In this document: positions 59,766-64,000 of the stretch, one piece after another
How positions within the stretch are numbered: position 1 is the stretch's first letter
How the letters are laid out: each line of letters opens with the position of its first letter
Assembly: GCA_030770545.1 (NCBI GenBank)
Contig: CM061100.1
Coordinates: 12,826,501-12,890,500 of the forward strand
Direction of reading: 5' to 3'
DNA length: 64,000 bases
Source of the DNA: Macropodus opercularis
Taxonomy: Eukaryota; Chordata; Actinopteri; Anabantiformes; Osphronemidae
The notes under the pieces: model-generated
What the model saw: only the letters and a program-made list of their open reading frames with translations
Told to the model about the DNA's origin: nothing
The model's database searches: none
Position numbers and translations under genes: made by a program

Positions 59766-62700
59766 CTACTCAATCTCGTTGGAGGTTCCCACCGTGGCTC
59801 GGATCTCCATTTCTGCAGAGGAAACAAGTTTGGTAACTGAACTGTTTTTCTTTGATGGATATGTACAGATAACATAAGACCTGTTTCATATTTTAGATGA
59901 TTGACCTGGGCATGGTCCACTTTCCAAGATGATATCATCAATGGCGATGTCACTTCTTATTGATGATCCCCGGGTTGCTTTAAACACAATCTAGGGTAGT
60001 GAAACAAAGACAAATGATCCATAGTGATTACATTTTAAATAAATACAATACAGGTGCATCCAAATAACTTCATTTATTTCTGTAGCTAAATTGAAAAACT
60101 GAAACTCATATATCATAAAGATTCATTGCACACACAGTTAATATATATTATTAAAATATATCTATATTTAATTTTTGTAGACTCACGATGTCCCACTCTA
60201 ATCGGCTGATTAACTCAGAAATCTAGCGAGTGTTTGAATGGTCTCAGTATGGTTCAGTAGATGACTGTGACTGATGCAGACTGTGAGGGTCGTGAAGCGA
60301 AGCCCAGTACTTCCAGACGTATCTCGTTCTTGTGAGTGTGAGTGTGGAGAAGACTGGGGAGGCACGAAATCCAGGCTGCTTGAGGTTTCCACAGTCTGTG
60401 GTTATGTGGGGAGCTAAGTCTGTTGTGTTGGTTCACTGTGTTCATTCAACCCCACAGAGAGACTGGCAAATGTCCCAATACCTGGCTTAATAAAGGAAGC
60501 TATCAACTATCAAAGCAGCCTGGTTTTCCATAACGCCTCATCAGTGCCACAGGCTGATCTCCTCTGTGCCACGACGTGTACAGTAGATGCAGTAGTTCAT
60601 GCTATGGGGTCAGGCCAAGTACTGAATGCACAAAGTGTTCATGGGCCAACATTTCTGTATTAAAAATCCTTTTTTTACTGGTCTTCCGTGATATTCTAAT
60701 TTTCGGATTGCTGATTTAATTATTGAAATGCACTTGTATGTGTTGTTTGACCTGCTGGTGGCACTAGAGGATGTAGAGTTTGGGCCATGACACACATCTC
60801 TGTCTGTTGTTCTTGGATGTGACCTGCATGTCTTGTGCTTAATCTGAGAAAGGCCTACAGGTCTCAGTGCCATAAACAAAGCACAAATGCGTGATTTTGG
60901 ATGAGACTAAGCCAGTCCTGGCTCCAGCTGGGTTATGCTTGGACACACACTCGTTTTATAAAGCGTGTCAGTGCACAGCATGTATTGGTTTATGAATTTA
61001 TACATGTTTTGTGCTTCTCGAATACAAGAACGTCTGGTACATTTTTCAAATTTGTTTCATTGATGAGGTTGGACAAAACAAGCAATTTTGTTTGTTTTGA
61101 ATGTTTAACCAATCTATTAATGAAAGAATGTTCAAATTTACATATGTATTGACCATAAATGGCAGCTTTACTGCAGTAAAAGTTAGATTGTTTGTCTCAG
61201 AAGTATAAGCCAGTAGCTCGGATTGTTGCCATGAGTGTCTGAGTTGTGCTCTTGCCTGATGCTGGCTGTCAGACTGATACTCTACTCTGGCCCTCAGCCA
61301 TGCGATGCTCTGCTCGCCGCTGTGTTGCCACAGCAACGTGTCCTCTTCGTCCTTGACAAGGTGAACGCTGAGCTGGCCTGTGCCTGAGCCGTACATGTGG
61401 TAGTAGAAGCCCAGACACCGAGGTCCCCTGGAGCCTCTCAGCGGGCGGGACAGCAGCCGGACGCTCTGACCGGGCAGCAGAGGCGATGCTTCCATGTGCA
61501 GGTAATAGCCTGTCAATCAAAGTCATCAGGTTTGTCCGTGCACATCTGTCAAATTCTGATTTCCTCATTCCACTCATCTTATGAATGGCTTTATCATCAT
61601 GGGCTGCTGGAGCCTGTCTCAGCTGTCATGAGGTGAGAGGTGGGGTTGCCAGTCCATCACAGGATCACATAAACAGACAAACAACCACTTTGATATTCAC
61701 ACCAAGGACAGTTCTCCAATTAATCTGACTGCATGTGTTTGGACAGTAGGAGGAAACCAGAGTAGACGTCTCATCATTATATAAGTAGCACCTGGGTTTG
61801 AATAGTTTTCAAATTCTTGGGCGCATCAAAACATGCAAGCAGAGTGTTATGGGCAGTTGAAGCGGGAGACCCTCACCGAGTCCAGTGGTGTGGTCCCCTC
61901 TGGGCCCCGTGTATGAGGTCGGGGTGGGTCCTCTCCTCCTTTCCCAGTCTGCATCATCGCTACCCTTGTCTTGAATATATCCACACAGGCCTGCTTCAAA
62001 GTCACAGTGTCCTGGGAGAGAGGACGACACACCTGCAACAGGTAACGCAGTGATACAGTGTTAGTTTCTACTTCTGCTCAGTTTAAGTATAAAGTATTTA
62101 ATAAAGGAGAGAGTTGTGGAGTTGCTACCTGCTGTCAGCCGACAGTCTCCAAGGTTCATGGTGATGTCATCCAGAGCTACAGATCCACATTCCCAGAAGC
62201 TCCTGCAAGTGCTGACAAAAGCCACCTGAACAATAAAAATAAATAGTGAGCTGAGGCATCCTCCTCAGCTTCACAGTTCCTGTGCTCCAATAATCCAATA
62301 GTTTCATAACCATTAATTGTTCACAGATGTCCTGATTCGAACCAAACACACTTGGTGTCATCCTTGGTTCACTTCCTGCTGGTGTGCGTGTAAGATTCTG
62401 AGGAAGGGTGTGTCAAAATAGCTCAATGTGTAAAGTGAGAAGCAAAAGAACATTCTGGTTTCTGGATCAATTTACACAGACCACACAGGGAGATTACCAC
62501 TTAATAAGCTCGCTTTCGTCCTTCTATCTTTAGTCTGTGCTCTTGTTTTTTCCCCACACAAATGCTGAGGATCACTGACATCCGTATTTGCGCTTCAGCC
62601 TTTATGACCTTGGCAGGTTGTGATGTTTGGAAGTTGACATCTGCTGCTATCCAGATTCCTCTGGACTTCTCTCCCTGAGTCCAGATCTTCTCCTGGCTGC

Positions 62701-63727
62701 TGCTCTGCTGCAGATATACAGACAGATCCTGGTCCTTCTGGTTGAAACCTGCAGTTGCCAGAGTTATTTCTGATGGGTGACTCGGTAAAATTACAAAATT
62801 CAAATTACAGCAAAGCATTTACACACGGACTCTAACAACGCTACACATAAAAACAGTCTCTGGAAATCGGTCTGGAGAGCTGGATGCCACCAACCCCTCA
62901 AGGAGAAGTGAAATCTCAGGCAGTACTTCATGTTCCCAGACAGCGTTGGACCAATCAGGTGACTAACGTAGCCGGAGTGTGGTCTCAGCTGAAAGTTAGC
63001 CATCAGGAAAGACCCTATAGGGACAAGACAGCTTTTATTTTCTAGTAAAACCTTTTCTTGACAAGTTGTTTCTCTCTACTTTAATTTTTGAATTTAACAG
63101 TTATTCATGTGCTATAAAATTGCAAACATCCCGCGTACACAGTGCTGATTTGTCTGCCTAGATGCTCACCAGACTTTTCTCAGTTTGCCTTTTGGGGTTA
63201 GACAGGTAGTAAACATGTAGGACTACATGTAGGTGGATGTAACATAGCACAGCTGAGAGACGCAGGATCTCAAAACAGTGATCAACCAGGAAAAAGGTTT
63301 CCCACCTGCCCCTGTAGTATGGTCACCGTTTCTGAACACGTTGGGCCTCACACACACTCTCTTCCATGACAAGCCTGTCACCTGGTCTTGAGTGTAGTGG
63401 CAGAAGCCTGACTCAAAATCGCAGTTGGCAATGGAGGGGTCAAAGGTCGGCTCTGTGGAGCAAAGATGTGAAATCATGGTTATAAGACCAAGAACTTTCA
63501 GGTCTGGTTTTTGATTGATTTGAAAATTTAGGGTTCAGACCTTTTAAGGCTTTTAACATCTGATCAAAGGTCTGATGGCCATTTCAGCTGCTAATAGAGC
63601 TTTGTTCAGTTTCTGTGGATGACTGCATCTCACCTGTGTCTCTACTGCAAAACTCCGGAGAAAACGAAATGTCATCCAGTGCAACTCGTCCTCCTCTTTG
63701 ACTGTTGAAGGCCACTTCGAAGACGAG
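59766..63727 (-). CDS. mamdc2: MAM domain-containing protein 2, 3' part
   Basis: MAMDC2 is a secreted extracellular-matrix proteoglycan built of MAM domains. Visible minus-strand exons are 63634-63727, 63306-63452, 62895-63014, 62609-62748, 62129-62225, 61877-62011, 61256-61509, 59906-59990 and probably 59766-59812. Together they give 372 residues; the gene continues right of the window. Three MAM domains are seen. One shows only its end (LVFEVAF, VALDDISFSPEFC). The other two are complete: CDFESGFCHYTQDQ to VALDDITMNLGDC, and CDFEAGLCGYIQDK to IAIDDIILESGPCP. The intron after 61256 has a GC donor. For the end, splicing into 59766-59812 gives a tail ending Asn-Glu-Ile-Glu. If that exon is not used, translation runs on to a stop at 59886-59888. 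The 9q21-type neighbours support mamdc2 over other MAM proteins. Confidence 0.85.
59991..61255 (-). other. mamdc2: mamdc2 intron
   Basis: A 1.26 kb intron with a GC donor. Around 60750 it holds 'gacctgctggtggcactaga', a phrase that recurs in many fish genomes as part of a dispersed repeat. No exon is seen inside it. Confidence 0.5.
61626..61790 (-). repeat. Teleost dispersed repeat, partial diverged copy
   Basis: On the minus strand this follows the middle of the unit seen at 53638-53985: a 'tttcctcctactgtccaaac' phrase, then an 'ttaattggagaactgtcctt' phrase, and ends with 'gatggactggcaacc'. It sits in a mamdc2 intron. The head and tail are missing. Confidence 0.6.
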
Positions 63728-64000
63728 CTGCGACGACACAAGGAAACAGACACTGTGCCGACAAAACGTCATGCAACCATATGCACAGAAAAAACAATCA
63801 GAGAACATACAACTCTGCGATTCTATAATATGTTTTCTTTCTTTCATCATTTGACTGCTTTACTTCCCCACATCTTCAGTAAATAGGAGGCGCAATAAAT
63901 AATTTTCTTTGAATTTTCCATAAATTGCATGAGACACATGATGTTATATCTAACAGACTAATAATAATAATTGAAAACTGACTTAACATGTTCATACTGA
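63728..64000 (-). other. mamdc2: mamdc2 intron at the right edge
   Basis: Sequence upstream of the last mamdc2 acceptor at 63728; AT-rich, with no further exon recognised before the window ends. Confidence 0.55.

Noticed and set aside
60740..60780. CTCF site at 'ctgctggtggcactagagg'
   Set aside because: The core does not fit the consensus on either strand, and the phrase belongs to a dispersed fish repeat.
1..64000. CRISPR arrays, operons, riboswitches and tRNA genes
   Set aside because: The window is vertebrate DNA; I saw no regularly spaced repeats of CRISPR type and no cloverleaf with a proper B box outside the SINE-like repeat.

Overview
This window is vertebrate, almost certainly teleost fish, nuclear DNA. 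It is AT-rich, its genes are split into short exons with GT-AG introns, and it carries many old Tc1/mariner copies, fish-type dispersed repeats and microsatellites. It encodes a fish-type melanin-concentrating hormone. I rebuilt gene models by hand from splice sites, reading-frame continuity and family knowledge; no alignment or database search was run. Every exon junction reported keeps the reading frame.

Layout, left to right: (1) the last three coding exons of a natriuretic peptide receptor guanylate cyclase, best npr2 (+, ends 3176); (2) spag8 (-, 9140 to 6872), six exons, tail-to-tail with npr2 as in mammals, with an RFX X-box upstream; (3) an intronless pro-melanin-concentrating hormone gene (pmch, +, 15449-15850) with its own TATA box; (4) a gene-poor stretch of about 12.5 kb; (5) ccnb1 (-, 30781 to 28468), nine exons, 400 aa; (6) zfand5 (+, 33476-35035), divergent from ccnb1, 226 aa; (7) a tmc2-type mechanotransduction channel (+, 38954-45839), 19 exons, 947 aa; (8) anxa1 (+, 47057-50673), 11 coding exons, 347 aa; (9) slc30a5/ZnT5 (+, 52629-58547), 16 exons, 777 aa; (10) the 3' part of mamdc2 (-, 63727 to about 59766), convergent with slc30a5 and running off the right edge.

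The genes do not form a pathway. The gene set is a conserved linkage block: human orthologues lie on 9p13 (NPR2, SPAG8), 9q21 (ZFAND5, TMC1, ANXA1, MAMDC2) and 5q13 (CCNB1, SLC30A5), which I recall are together on the chicken Z. The exceptions are the channel, which reads as TMC2 rather than the TMC1 expected beside ZFAND5 and ANXA1, and the intronless pmch.

I found no undescribed biological system. The points most worth a second look are the TMC2/TMC1 synteny mismatch, two in-frame GC-AG introns (ccnb1, mamdc2), the perfect X-box before spag8, the 32-bp-spaced CCAAT pair plus CHR-like element before ccnb1, a UPRE/E-box cluster before slc30a5, an alanine-rich insertion in Zfand5, and unusual low-complexity ends on the TMC protein.
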